DNA of 64,000 bases from positions 118,431-182,430 of the forward strand of contig NZ_WNJO01000007.1 of the NCBI RefSeq assembly GCF_009720675.1, given 5' to 3'. Position numbers and translations under genes: made by a program. Below are positions 8,646 to 16,287 of this stretch, piece after piece. Numbering within the stretch: position 1 is the first letter of the stretch; every line of letters starts with the position of its first letter. Below the pieces are notes generated by a model that saw only the letters and a program-made list of their open reading frames with translations, was not told the DNA's origin and did not search any database. Source of the stretch: Secundilactobacillus folii (GTDB lineage Bacteria > Bacillota > Bacilli > Lactobacillales > Lactobacillaceae).

Positions 8646-9776
8646 ATGCGAAAACGATTACTACTGGGGCTGTTAACTGTTAGCCTAGTGGCATGTGGTT
8701 TAACTGGCGTGGGGCACAACACCAGTGCAAATGCGAGCGCGACAACTGATAAGTTTATCAGTACCATGTCGACGCCCGTTAAAACGGTTGCCAACCAGTA
8801 CAAACTGTATCCATCTGTGATGATGGCACAGGCGGCGCTTGAAAGTGCCTGGGGGACAAGCCAGTTATCACTAGATGCTAATAATTACTTTGGAATTAAG
8901 GGGAGTTATAATGGGGCTTCGGTTTCAATGAAAACCGCTGAGTACAATTCAAGCGGCCAACTTTATTACACGACGGCTAATTTTAAAAAGTATCCATCAA
9001 TCAATGCATCCATGACTGATAATGCTGAGCTGTTGCGCAACGGGACAGCTTGGGATCCGAATTATTATTCGGGGACTTGGCGTGAAAATGCCGCGACTTA
9101 TGAAGCGGCAGCTAACGCGTTAACTGGTACCTATGCCACCGCACCAAACTATGGGGCTTCCCTGATTAATTTGATTCAGACCTATGGTTTTGCTTCCTTA
9201 GATGGCAGTTCATCTGCAACTACAACGACTAAGAAGCCGACTGTTGATCCTAAAAAGGTTGATTATTACACCGGGGCCAATGGCCAAACGGCGACCTTAA
9301 GTTCTAAGTATAAGAGTTATGCAATCTACAACCACATTAAGGGTAGTACCTATAAGGCAACCAGGTATAGTTGGCTGAAAATCGGTGGTTGGCAAGATCG
9401 ACCGGTCTGGATCGATGCTCGTGGACACAAAGTTAAAGCTAAAACTAATTGGTATCGGGTGCGCTTTAGTAAGCAAACAACCTCCAAAAAATACTGGGTC
9501 TATTCAAAAACCCTGACTTTTCCAAAAACAAGCTATGCTGATTATAAGAAAAAGGGTGAGGTCAGCACGACGAGTTATCCAGTGTTCAATCACGTCTTCA
9601 ATTCGGCTTATATTGCTAAGCAGTTAACAACAACTAAGGATTTAGCCAAAAATGCCGTGACGATCGATAAAAAAGCCACTCACGTCCAAAGTGGGATAAC
9701 AACGACTTGGTATCGTATTAAAGATGGTAAAGTTGACGGTTGGGTGGATTCACAGGCAATCTCAAAATTAAGTTAA
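8646..9776 (+). CDS. GH73 endo-beta-N-acetylglucosaminidase with SH3-like C-terminal modules
   Basis: This secreted autolysin should cleave GlcNAc-MurNAc bonds of peptidoglycan. A signal peptide (about residues 1-31) precedes a GH73 domain (about 35-185) with the catalytic glutamate in AQAALESAWGTSQL and the fold motifs NYFGIKGSYNG and TWRENAATYEAAANAL. A Thr/Ser-rich linker leads to about 170 residues with two tryptophan- and tyrosine-rich SH3/GW-like wall-binding modules ending WYRIKDGKVDGWV. The signal peptide contains LVAC, which fits a lipobox, as well as an ANASA site, so it could be lipid-anchored or released. A paralogue follows directly. Confidence 0.9.
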   Translation: MRKRLLLGLLTVSLVACGLTGVGHNTSANASATTDKFISTMSTPVKTVANQYKLYPSVMMAQAALESAWGTSQLSLDANNYFGIKGSYNGASVSMKTAEYNSSGQLYYTTANFKKYPSINASMTDNAELLRNGTAWDPNYYSGTWRENAATYEAAANALTGTYATAPNYGASLINLIQTYGFASLDGSSSATTTTKKPTVDPKKVDYYTGANGQTATLSSKYKSYAIYNHIKGSTYKATRYSWLKIGGWQDRPVWIDARGHKVKAKTNWYRVRFSKQTTSKKYWVYSKTLTFPKTSYADYKKKGEVSTTSYPVFNHVFNSAYIAKQLTTTKDLAKNAVTIDKKATHVQSGITTTWYRIKDGKVDGWVDSQAISKLS

Positions 9777-9789
9777 ACACGCAAGATTG

Positions 9790-9830
9790 AATGATCCAGA
9801 TGCTGAAAGCAGCAATTGGATCATTTTTAG
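9790..9830 (+). terminator. Terminator between the glucosaminidase genes
   Basis: AATGATCCA (9790-9798) pairs with TGGATCATT (9817-9825), with an inner TGCT/AGCA extension, and is followed by Ts. Confidence 0.7.
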
Positions 9831-9929
9831 AATTTAAGATTTTGGTTAATTCTCGTCGATTGACTTGTACAATTAACTGAAACCGGTATAATACTTTTTG
9901 ATTTAGTATTTTTGATGGGAGATATTTTG

Positions 9930-10778
9930 ATGAAGCTTTGGAAAGAACTGACACTCATATTGGCGGTAACCATTGGTGTGAGCGGTTTAGCAGCAACTCA
10001 TGTGCAGGCTGACACCCACACTGCATTTATCAACCAAATGAGTCAGCCAGTGTTAAAAGTCAGCCGTCAAAACCACTTGTACGGGTCAGTAATGATGGCT
10101 CAAGCAGCACTTGAAAGTGATTGGGGGACTAGCCAGCTATCAATAGACGCGCATAACTATTTTGGTGTTAAGGGCAATTACGATGGTCACTCAATCACGA
10201 TGTCGACAGCTGAAGCTAATGCCAGTGGTTCGATGTACAATACGCTGGCACAGTTTAAGGTTTACCCATCTGTGAAAGCTTCGTTGACCGACTATGCTAA
10301 AACGCTGCGTGGTGGCACAACTTGGAATCCCTTCTTGTATCAGGGCGCTTGGCGTGAAAATGCAGGTTCGTACATGGCTGCAACCGCGGTGGTGGCTGAA
10401 AACTACGCAACCGATCAAAACTATGCTGAGAAATTAAATAACATTATTGCTGAATACGACTTACACGACCTATTAGACCGTTCAACAGCCACCAGTCATG
10501 ATGCTGATACAAGCACTGAGGTGACGCCTGGAGTCGACTATTCGAGCTATGATGGCTCTGCCACGATCAAGTCCGGTACGATTCGCTTCTATAATGGTGT
10601 TCCGACGGCCTCTGATAAAGTTAAATCGGTTAAAACTACACAACTAGCAAATAAAAAGGTGAAGGTTTCTGCTCGTGGTATTGTGACTAGTGATCAGTCA
10701 ATTTGGTATCAAGTAAAGAGCGGCTCCGTTACCGGTTGGGTTCAAATTACCGATATTCTTGGATTAAAAACCAACTAA
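9930..10778 (+). CDS. GH73 endo-beta-N-acetylglucosaminidase, shorter paralogue
   Basis: The 282-residue paralogue of the upstream autolysin shares the same GH73 core. The catalytic-Glu motif is AQAALESDWGTSQL, followed by NYFGVKGNYDG and AWRENAGSYMAATAVV. A signal peptide ends at VQA-DT near residue 27. The C-terminus has one SH3-like module ending WYQVKSGSVTGWV, against two in the neighbour. I choose ATG 9930 because GGGAGA lies seven bases upstream; in-frame TTG 9912 and ATG 9915 lie before it. Tandem duplication followed by loss or gain of wall-binding modules is the simplest history. Confidence 0.88.
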   Translation: MKLWKELTLILAVTIGVSGLAATHVQADTHTAFINQMSQPVLKVSRQNHLYGSVMMAQAALESDWGTSQLSIDAHNYFGVKGNYDGHSITMSTAEANASGSMYNTLAQFKVYPSVKASLTDYAKTLRGGTTWNPFLYQGAWRENAGSYMAATAVVAENYATDQNYAEKLNNIIAEYDLHDLLDRSTATSHDADTSTEVTPGVDYSSYDGSATIKSGTIRFYNGVPTASDKVKSVKTTQLANKKVKVSARGIVTSDQSIWYQVKSGSVTGWVQITDILGLKTN

Positions 10779-10871
10779 TTTTGAAGTTTCAAAACATTTA
10801 CACTCTGATATTTGATATAATGACGGGCGTGAATCAATACAAATGAAAACGATGTTAGGAAGAATTTAAAA

Positions 10872-11951
10872 ATGGCAACTGATTATAAAATCATGGTTCA
10901 AAACGTCACTAAGGAATACGATTTATTCAAGACGCAATCTGAAAAATTACGGTCTTTCTTTGCTTTGAACAGCAAACCAGTACCGCATTTTTGGTCGCTG
11001 ATGGGTATTTCATTAAAAATTATGCCCGGTGAAACTTTAGGTTTGATTGGTGTCAACGGCTCTGGTAAATCGACACTGTCCAATATCATTTCGGGTATCA
11101 TCCCGCAAACGACGGGAATTGTTGATGTTCGCGGTGATACCTCCATTATTGCAATTGGCGCTGGGCTGCGTGGTAATTTAACGGGTCTGGAAAACATTCG
11201 CTTAAAAGCGTTGATGCAGGGACTCACTAATGAAGAAATTGATGGCCTGATGGATGATATTGTTAGTTTTGCCGATATTGGCGATTTCTTGTATCAGCCG
11301 GTTAAGAGTTACTCAAGTGGTATGAAATCTCGTCTGGGGTTCTCAATTGCCGTTCACGTCAATCCGGATATTTTGATCATTGATGAAGCACTATCTGTTG
11401 GTGATGATACCTTTTACCAAAAGTGTGTGGACAAGATCTCTGAATTTAAACAGGAGGGTAAGACAATTATCTTTGTCAGCCACTCCTTGAAACAAGTTGA
11501 GATGCTCTGCGATCGGGTTGCGTGGATCCATTATGGGACCTTGAAGGAGGTCGGTGACACAGAATCAATCGTCAAGGATTACCGGGCCTTCGTAAAATGG
11601 TTTAAGGATCTCAGTAAAAAAGAAAAGAAACAATTTCAACGTAAAATGAAAGAAGCGCAAAAAGCCTTTGACATTGATGCTTATCAGCAATCAGTGGTTG
11701 AAGATCGACAGCATGAGTATCCTAAGGAGAAAAATGTTGCTGCTAAGGTGAAGAAGGATTTTTACGGTTCAGTAATCAGTGAAAAAATGACTGTTGGAAC
11801 ACGAATCCTTACAGTCTTGGTACTGTTAGCTTTTCTGTTGAGTTGTTGGGTCAATGTTTCTGGACATTCACTCACTGAAGTAGCTGATAATCCCAGCGTA
11901 TTGATGCAGCCGACTAGTCACGTGAATACAGCGGGTAGTATTAAAAAATAA
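10872..11951 (+). CDS. tagH: Teichoic acid export ABC transporter ATPase TagH
   Basis: The protein energises export of wall teichoic acid across the membrane. The ABC domain (about residues 5-240) has Walker A GVNGSGKST, signature YSSGMKSRL and Walker B ILIIDEALSVGD, which is the polysaccharide/teichoic-export subtype. A lysine-rich linker follows. A single membrane segment near residues 310-330 and a short extracytoplasmic tail complete the 359 residues, typical of TagH. The permease partner tagG is not adjacent and must lie elsewhere. A TATAAT at 10816-10821 lies about 50 bases upstream. Confidence 0.9.
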   Translation: MATDYKIMVQNVTKEYDLFKTQSEKLRSFFALNSKPVPHFWSLMGISLKIMPGETLGLIGVNGSGKSTLSNIISGIIPQTTGIVDVRGDTSIIAIGAGLRGNLTGLENIRLKALMQGLTNEEIDGLMDDIVSFADIGDFLYQPVKSYSSGMKSRLGFSIAVHVNPDILIIDEALSVGDDTFYQKCVDKISEFKQEGKTIIFVSHSLKQVEMLCDRVAWIHYGTLKEVGDTESIVKDYRAFVKWFKDLSKKEKKQFQRKMKEAQKAFDIDAYQQSVVEDRQHEYPKEKNVAAKVKKDFYGSVISEKMTVGTRILTVLVLLAFLLSCWVNVSGHSLTEVADNPSVLMQPTSHVNTAGSIKK

Positions 11952-11974
11952 ATGAGTTTTTGATTAGAATTATG

Positions 11975-12003
11975 TGGACATTTCTCATTTATAGTGCTAT
12001 TCT
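11975..12003 (+). promoter_or_regulatory. Promoter of the first orphan RNA unit
   Basis: TGGACA at 11975-11980 and TATTCT at 11998-12003 are spaced by exactly 17 bases, just beyond the tagH stop. No ORF follows before a terminator at 12124. Confidence 0.4.
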
Positions 12004-12009
12004 TTAATT

Positions 12010-12124
12010 AACCATTTATTTACCCCCTACACGTCAATGCACGGGTGGGGACATCTCTCATTTAGTGGTTATGCATTGGATGCAAAAAGGCTCTGATCAT
12101 TGAAGAAGTGGTTAGGGTCTTTTT
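12010..12124 (+). ncRNA. Candidate structured small RNA of about 115 nt
   Basis: The segment between a predicted promoter and an intrinsic terminator has no plausible ORF. Nested pairings are visible: AACCA with TGGTT, CCCC with GGGG, and a perfect TGCAT-TGG-ATGCA hairpin at 12072-12084. The final stem at 12084-12124 uses several G-U pairs and ends in Ts. I do not recognise a known riboswitch core. It could be an orphan small RNA or an attenuated leader, and nothing shows that it is expressed. Confidence 0.35.
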
Positions 12125-12200
12125 GTTTTGATTCCATTTAAGCCTTGAAAAGCGGAGTTTAAAGTGGAGGGAGGTGAATTGGAAATTGTTGGAAGAACTA

Positions 12201-12229
12201 TTGACAGCGCTTACATGGTGAGATATAGT
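12201..12229 (+). promoter_or_regulatory. Strong promoter of the second orphan RNA unit
   Basis: Consensus TTGACA at 12201-12206 and TATAGT at 12224-12229 are spaced by 17 bases, one of the best sigma-A matches in the window. A terminator lies only about 75 bases beyond the expected start. Confidence 0.7.
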
Positions 12230-12235
12230 AATACA

Positions 12236-12314
12236 TGTAAGGTATGAATTAATTACCTTCTAATCAATTCTCTTTCTCTCTTATGCCGCCACTATCTTGG
12301 ATAGTGGCTTTTTT
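12236..12314 (+). ncRNA. Candidate small RNA of about 79 nt with a CU-rich loop
   Basis: A strong promoter and a clean terminator bracket a transcript too short to encode more than a few codons. It begins with an AAGGTA/TACCTT hairpin (12239-12259). A single-stranded pyrimidine tract then runs from 12267 to 12282. The terminator is a 9-bp GC-rich stem with a three-base loop and a run of Ts (12288-12314). An unpaired CU-rich tract before the terminator is the layout of Firmicute small RNAs that pair with Shine-Dalgarno sequences, such as the pneumococcal csRNAs. Expression and targets are unknown. Confidence 0.5.
12288..12314 (+). terminator. Terminator of the second orphan RNA unit
   Basis: GCCACTATC (12288-12296) pairs with GATAGTGGC (12300-12308) and is followed by six Ts. 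Confidence 0.85.
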
Positions 12315-12402
12315 ATGGCCTTATTGGGATTGTTTGAGATGACTTTTTAGATTCTTGGCGAGGCCTTTCCTGTAGAACTCTTAATTCGTTGCGCTTTCTG
12401 TG

Positions 12403-12408
12403 TTATAA
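12403..12408 (+). promoter_or_regulatory. Extended -10 promoter of the 102-aa unknown gene
   Basis: TGTTATAAT provides an extended -10 element 32 bases before the start codon at 12440. No good -35 is visible. Confidence 0.5.
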
Positions 12409-12439
12409 TATTTCAGTCTTAATCGGAGGGAAGATACGT

Positions 12440-12748
12440 ATGAAGAGTCACGAAACGTTTACTTTAATTGAAGAAATAACCCGCCTTGACGGGTCAAAGT
12501 ACATGGAAATTAGTAATATGGTTCAAAATGGGCGGGCAGAATTGGCTGCAGAGCGCGGGTTTATCAAGCAAGTCCGAATCTTACAGTTAAACATCCCACA
12601 CTCACCCCACGTAGAAGCATATGAAAATTACGTTAACGAAAATTATGAGATGCCTACTGAGGCGATGGATCATTTTGAAGAATGGGAAAAGCCAGAGAAG
12701 GTCCAGCACGAGGTTGACATGATATTAAAGGAGAATCACATTGGTTAA
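12440..12748 (+). CDS. Hypothetical protein, 102 aa
   Basis: The soluble, acidic protein starts MKSHETFTLIEEITRLDG. It is rich in Glu and His in the C-terminal half (YENYVNENYEMPTEAMDHFEEWE) and has no membrane segment or known motif. ATG 12440 follows GGAGGG at good spacing. It has its own extended -10 promoter and precedes the tRNA-Asn pair. I do not recognise the family; the codon usage looks native and the gene looks intact. Confidence 0.65.
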   Translation: MKSHETFTLIEEITRLDGSKYMEISNMVQNGRAELAAERGFIKQVRILQLNIPHSPHVEAYENYVNENYEMPTEAMDHFEEWEKPEKVQHEVDMILKENHIG

Positions 12749-12767
12749 AATTTAAGGTGAAAAGCGA

Positions 12768-12796
12768 TTGCGTGAGTAGTTAGTTTATGGTATAAA
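12768..12796 (+). promoter_or_regulatory. Promoter of the tRNA-Asn pair
   Basis: TTGCGT at 12768-12773 and TATAAA at 12791-12796 are spaced by 17 bases, ending 21 bases before the first tRNA. Confidence 0.6.
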
Positions 12797-12817
12797 TATC
12801 ACATGGTGTTTTTTGAT

Positions 12818-12889
12818 TGCCCTGTAGTTCAGCGGTAGAATAATTGACTGTTAATCAAGAGGTCGCTGGTTCGAGCCCAGCCAGGGCAG
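12818..12889 (+). tRNA. tRNA-Asn (anticodon GTT), first copy
   Basis: The cloverleaf is complete: acceptor TGCCCTG with CAGGGCA, D arm with GCGGTAG, anticodon loop CTGTTAA, and T arm GCTGG-TTCGAGC-CCAGC. The U1-A72 start pair is normal for tRNA-Asn. CCA is not encoded. Confidence 0.93.
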
Positions 12890-12938
12890 TTACATAAATA
12901 ATTATTTTTAGCATTATTTATGAGTTTTATTTCAAATT

Positions 12939-13010
12939 TGCCCCGTAGTTCAGTGGTAGAATAATTGACTGTTAATCAAGAGGTCGCTGGTTCGAGCCCA
13001 GCCGGGGCAG
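12939..13010 (+). tRNA. tRNA-Asn (anticodon GTT), second copy
   Basis: The gene is a near-identical duplicate of the tRNA 49 bases upstream. It has one compensatory acceptor change (TGCCCCG with CGGGGCA, C-G replacing U-A) and one D-loop change. The anticodon loop CTGTTAA is identical. A small terminator follows. Confidence 0.93.
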
Positions 13011-13019
13011 TTAAGTTGA

Positions 13020-13047
13020 AGCATCCAATTCAATGGGTGCTTTTTGT
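13020..13047 (+). terminator. Terminator of the tRNA-Asn operon
   Basis: AGCATCCA pairs with TGGGTGCT (one G-U) and is followed by five Ts. Confidence 0.65.
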
Positions 13048-13072
13048 TTATCAAAAAGAACTTGTAGATACC

Positions 13073-13118
13073 AAAAAATGAGAGTAGCGTTTTCGATAAC
13101 GCTGGCTCTCATTTTTTA
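13073..13118. terminator. Terminator at the end of the ppk operon
   Basis: A stem of about 19 bp with flanking A and T runs and a TTCG-containing loop lies just past the leftward ppx stop. It is usable from both directions. Confidence 0.8.
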
Positions 13119-13135
13119 ACTTCTTTTCAGTTGAT

Positions 13136-14116
13136 TTATTCCTGAGTTAAAAAGTCTTTCAAAGAAATATTTGATTTTTCATGCACGTTTTGAATTCGTT
13201 GTTCACGCAAGTGTTCAAACAAAATTCCCTCTCGTAAACCGCTATTGGAAAATGTGATCCGGTCAGAATCCAGGTAACGCATCAATAGGGTCAGGGGAAC
13301 CAAACCGCCAACAATGATATCCGCCCGATCCTTACTCAGCCCTGGGATGGCTTTTCTGCCTTCCAGATCCTGGCCGACGATCCGTGAAAAAGTTTCATCA
13401 ACGGAATGGCGACTTAGGCGGTAACCATGGATGTCTTCGAAATCAAGTAGGTTATTAGAACGCCGATTGATTTTTGCCATGGTCCGGTTACTGCCACCAA
13501 GACCAATCACAGGCAAATTTAGGCCGTTTCGCAGCCACCAGATATCGTTGTACACATCATTGACGAAAGTCATTGCATTGAATAAGTCAGCAGCTGGAAT
13601 GGGGTCTGTTGGCAGATATCCCTGGGTTAGATTCACGCTACCTAACGGGATGCTGATGAGATGACTGACGGTATTGTTCTGCACCAAAACAATTTCTGAA
13701 CTAGCACCGCCAGTATCTAAAATGACCGCATTCGTCGTTGGTAAAGTTTCTCGCACCCCCAAATAATCGTAGTAGGCTTCCATGGTGCCAGGTAAAACCT
13801 CCAGTTCAATACCCAGTTGTGATTCCACTTGTTTCAGAAACTTCTTTTGGTTGGAAGCTTGGCGGGTGGCTGCTGTGGCCACTGCTTTTAATCGAAGGTT
13901 ACTCATGTTTGAATAAACGTCTTTAAAACTCTTTAAAGCCCTCATTGTCCGGTCAATGGCGTCCGGTTGCAGAACTTTTTTGTCGCCCATATTCTCAGAA
14001 AGTCGTACGTATTCCTTCATTTGTTTGACCGTGGAATATGCACCATCATCATCGATCTGAGTGATCGTCATTCGTGCGGAGTTAGACCCTAAGTCAATCA
14101 CTGCAAAATTTTCCAT
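13136..14116 (-). CDS. Ppx/GppA phosphatase family protein (exopolyphosphatase)
   Basis: The 326-residue protein begins FAVIDLGSNSARMTI, the ASKHA phosphate-1 motif of Ppx/GppA. It carries the AVATAATRQASN and ILDTGGASSEIV motifs and the GLGGSNRTMAKI segment. It should hydrolyse terminal phosphates of polyphosphate or (p)ppGpp. Its ATG meets the stop of ppk, so the two are translationally coupled. It lacks the HD domain present in the paralogue upstream, making it the short catalytic form. It is the last gene of the licD-ppx-ppk-ppx unit. Confidence 0.9.
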   Translation of the reverse strand: MENFAVIDLGSNSARMTITQIDDDGAYSTVKQMKEYVRLSENMGDKKVLQPDAIDRTMRALKSFKDVYSNMSNLRLKAVATAATRQASNQKKFLKQVESQLGIELEVLPGTMEAYYDYLGVRETLPTTNAVILDTGGASSEIVLVQNNTVSHLISIPLGSVNLTQGYLPTDPIPAADLFNAMTFVNDVYNDIWWLRNGLNLPVIGLGGSNRTMAKINRRSNNLLDFEDIHGYRLSRHSVDETFSRIVGQDLEGRKAIPGLSKDRADIIVGGLVPLTLLMRYLDSDRITFSNSGLREGILFEHLREQRIQNVHEKSNISLKDFLTQE

Positions 14117-16287
14117 CAGTCTGGTTCACTCCCATCGTCATAATTCAAAGGATTCGGTTGATTTTGAGGACTTAACATGGGCTGAAATTCACTGGGGGCT
14201 GCGGCAGCCGCATCCTCCTGATCACGTTTAACGTGAAGGGTAGCTGCCTCAGCAAAGGCTTCCTGTGATGCCAACGGGGTTAAACCACGCCGATCAACGT
14301 GTTTATAGGTGTTATCAGCTTGTAAGATGCGGGTCTTAACGTTGTCGTGCCACATTGTTTCGTAGATCTGCAGCACCCGACTGGACAGGTCAGGTTGCAA
14401 AATTGGGAAAAGCAGTTCCACACGGCGATTCAAGTTTCGGGTCATTAAGTCCGCACTTGATAGGTAAACACTCTTTTGGCCATCAAAATCAAAACTATAG
14501 ATCCGGCTATGTTCCAAAAATCGGCCAACAATTGAATGGACGGTGATGTTTTCACTGACGTCCGGGATGCCGACTTTCAAGCAACAGATGCCACGAATAA
14601 TCAGCTGGATTTTAACCCCCGCATGAGAGGCTTTATACAGGTGAGCAATCATCCGCTGATCCGATAGTGAATTCATCTTCATTTTGACGGTGGCGGTTTT
14701 GCCTTCCTTAACGGTTTCGATGGCTTGGTCTAACTTATCATCAATAAAATCGCGGATGCCATCTGGACTGATGTGCAGTTGATGGAAGAAGGGCGGCTTG
14801 GAGTAGCCAGACAGCATATTGAAAATGTTGGTGGCGTCGATCCCCATATCGTTGTTAACGGTAAACAGACCCATATCGGTGTAAAAGTGTGCGGTCACAT
14901 CGTTATAGTTACCGGTTCCCATGTGCATGTAACGACGAATACCACCCTGTTCCCTTCGAACGACTAGGGAAAGCTTACAATGGGTTTTGAGGCCAATCAG
15001 GCCGTAAATGACGTGACAGCCCATCTTTTCCAATTGTTTTGCCCAGTGAACATTATTTTGCTCATCAAAGCGTGCCTTGACTTCCACCAGGACAGTCACC
15101 TGTTTGCCGTTTTGGGCAGCGCGACCGAGATAGCGAATAATTGGCGATTCTCCAGAAACCCGATACAGCGTCATTTTAATTGCCAATGTATCGGGATCAC
15201 TAGCGGCTTGACGAATAAATTCAACGACTGGGTCAAATTTATCATAAGGGTGCTGCATCAGCCAATCGTGGCTGCGGATTGCTGCAAAAATATCATGATT
15301 ACTGTCGAGTTCTTTGGGCTGATAGGCGGTAAACTTTGGGTATTTTAAATCATCATGATTGATAATTTGACCAGTTAGTTTACTGAGAAACGTTAAATCA
15401 ACCGGACCGTTGGTTTCGTACACGGCAAAATCAGGGGTGCCCAGTTCTTTATTCAAACGTTTTAACAGTTTCTTGCTGATACTGTTTTCAACTTCAAGAC
15501 GGATCACGCGGCCATGTTCTCGTAGCTTCAATTGCTGCTGGACGTCCTTTAACAGGTCGGATGTATCTTCCTCAGCGACATCGAGGTCCATATCACGGAT
15601 GACACGGAAAACAACGCTTTCCTTAACTTGGTAGTTTACAAATAATTGACCAACAAACGTTTTGATGATTTCTTCTAAAAGAATAAAGGCGTTGTCTTCA
15701 CCCGGCAGGCGAACCACCCGTGGAAATACGTCTGGGATCTGCAGAGTGGCGTACAGCCGACCGCTGCCATTAGTCGGCGTCAATTGAACAGCCAGGTTTA
15801 ATGTATCGTTAGCGATGAACGGGAACGGTCGTGAGCTATCGTCCGCCATTGGCGTTAAGACGGGGTAGAGCTCATCATGGAAGTAACCCTTAATAAATTG
15901 AAATTGAGCGGGCGTTAAATCAGTGTGCGATTTGAGATGAACGCCGATTTGCTCAATCGCCGGAATCAGCGACCGGTTCAGCGTATTGTACTGCTTAATG
16001 AGCATTTCGTGTGCCCGCTTATTTACGGCCCTTAATTGTTCTGATGCAAGTAAACCAGAGGCGTCTGGTTTCGGATAATCAACCGCGGCTAATTTAGCCA
16101 ATGAAGCCACACGAACCATGAAGAATTCATCAAGATTACTCTGGGTAATACTTAAAAATTTTAATCGTTCTAACAGGGGATTAGTTTTATCACGTGATTC
16201 TTCAAGCACCCGGTCATTAAAGTCGATCCAACTCAGTTCACGGTTGGTGTAGTATTTCGGATCATTATAAGTCTTTTTTTCACTCAT
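14116..16287 (-). CDS. ppk: Polyphosphate kinase Ppk1
   Basis: Ppk1 reversibly transfers the ATP gamma phosphate onto polyphosphate chains. The 723-residue protein begins NRELSWIDFNDRVLEES, a family hallmark. The polyphosphate-tunnel and catalytic segments are present: KMTLYRVSGESPIIRYL, VEVKARFDEQNN, and the catalytic-histidine motif YMHMGTGNYND. A C-terminal extension rich in Ala, Pro and Gln after about residue 670 looks disordered. Its start overlaps the upstream ppx stop (ATGA) and its stop meets the downstream ppx start, so synthesis and degradation are in one operon. Confidence 0.96.
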   Translation of the reverse strand: MSEKKTYNDPKYYTNRELSWIDFNDRVLEESRDKTNPLLERLKFLSITQSNLDEFFMVRVASLAKLAAVDYPKPDASGLLASEQLRAVNKRAHEMLIKQYNTLNRSLIPAIEQIGVHLKSHTDLTPAQFQFIKGYFHDELYPVLTPMADDSSRPFPFIANDTLNLAVQLTPTNGSGRLYATLQIPDVFPRVVRLPGEDNAFILLEEIIKTFVGQLFVNYQVKESVVFRVIRDMDLDVAEEDTSDLLKDVQQQLKLREHGRVIRLEVENSISKKLLKRLNKELGTPDFAVYETNGPVDLTFLSKLTGQIINHDDLKYPKFTAYQPKELDSNHDIFAAIRSHDWLMQHPYDKFDPVVEFIRQAASDPDTLAIKMTLYRVSGESPIIRYLGRAAQNGKQVTVLVEVKARFDEQNNVHWAKQLEKMGCHVIYGLIGLKTHCKLSLVVRREQGGIRRYMHMGTGNYNDVTAHFYTDMGLFTVNNDMGIDATNIFNMLSGYSKPPFFHQLHISPDGIRDFIDDKLDQAIETVKEGKTATVKMKMNSLSDQRMIAHLYKASHAGVKIQLIIRGICCLKVGIPDVSENITVHSIVGRFLEHSRIYSFDFDGQKSVYLSSADLMTRNLNRRVELLFPILQPDLSSRVLQIYETMWHDNVKTRILQADNTYKHVDRRGLTPLASQEAFAEAATLHVKRDQEDAAAAAPSEFQPMLSPQNQPNPLNYDDGSEPD

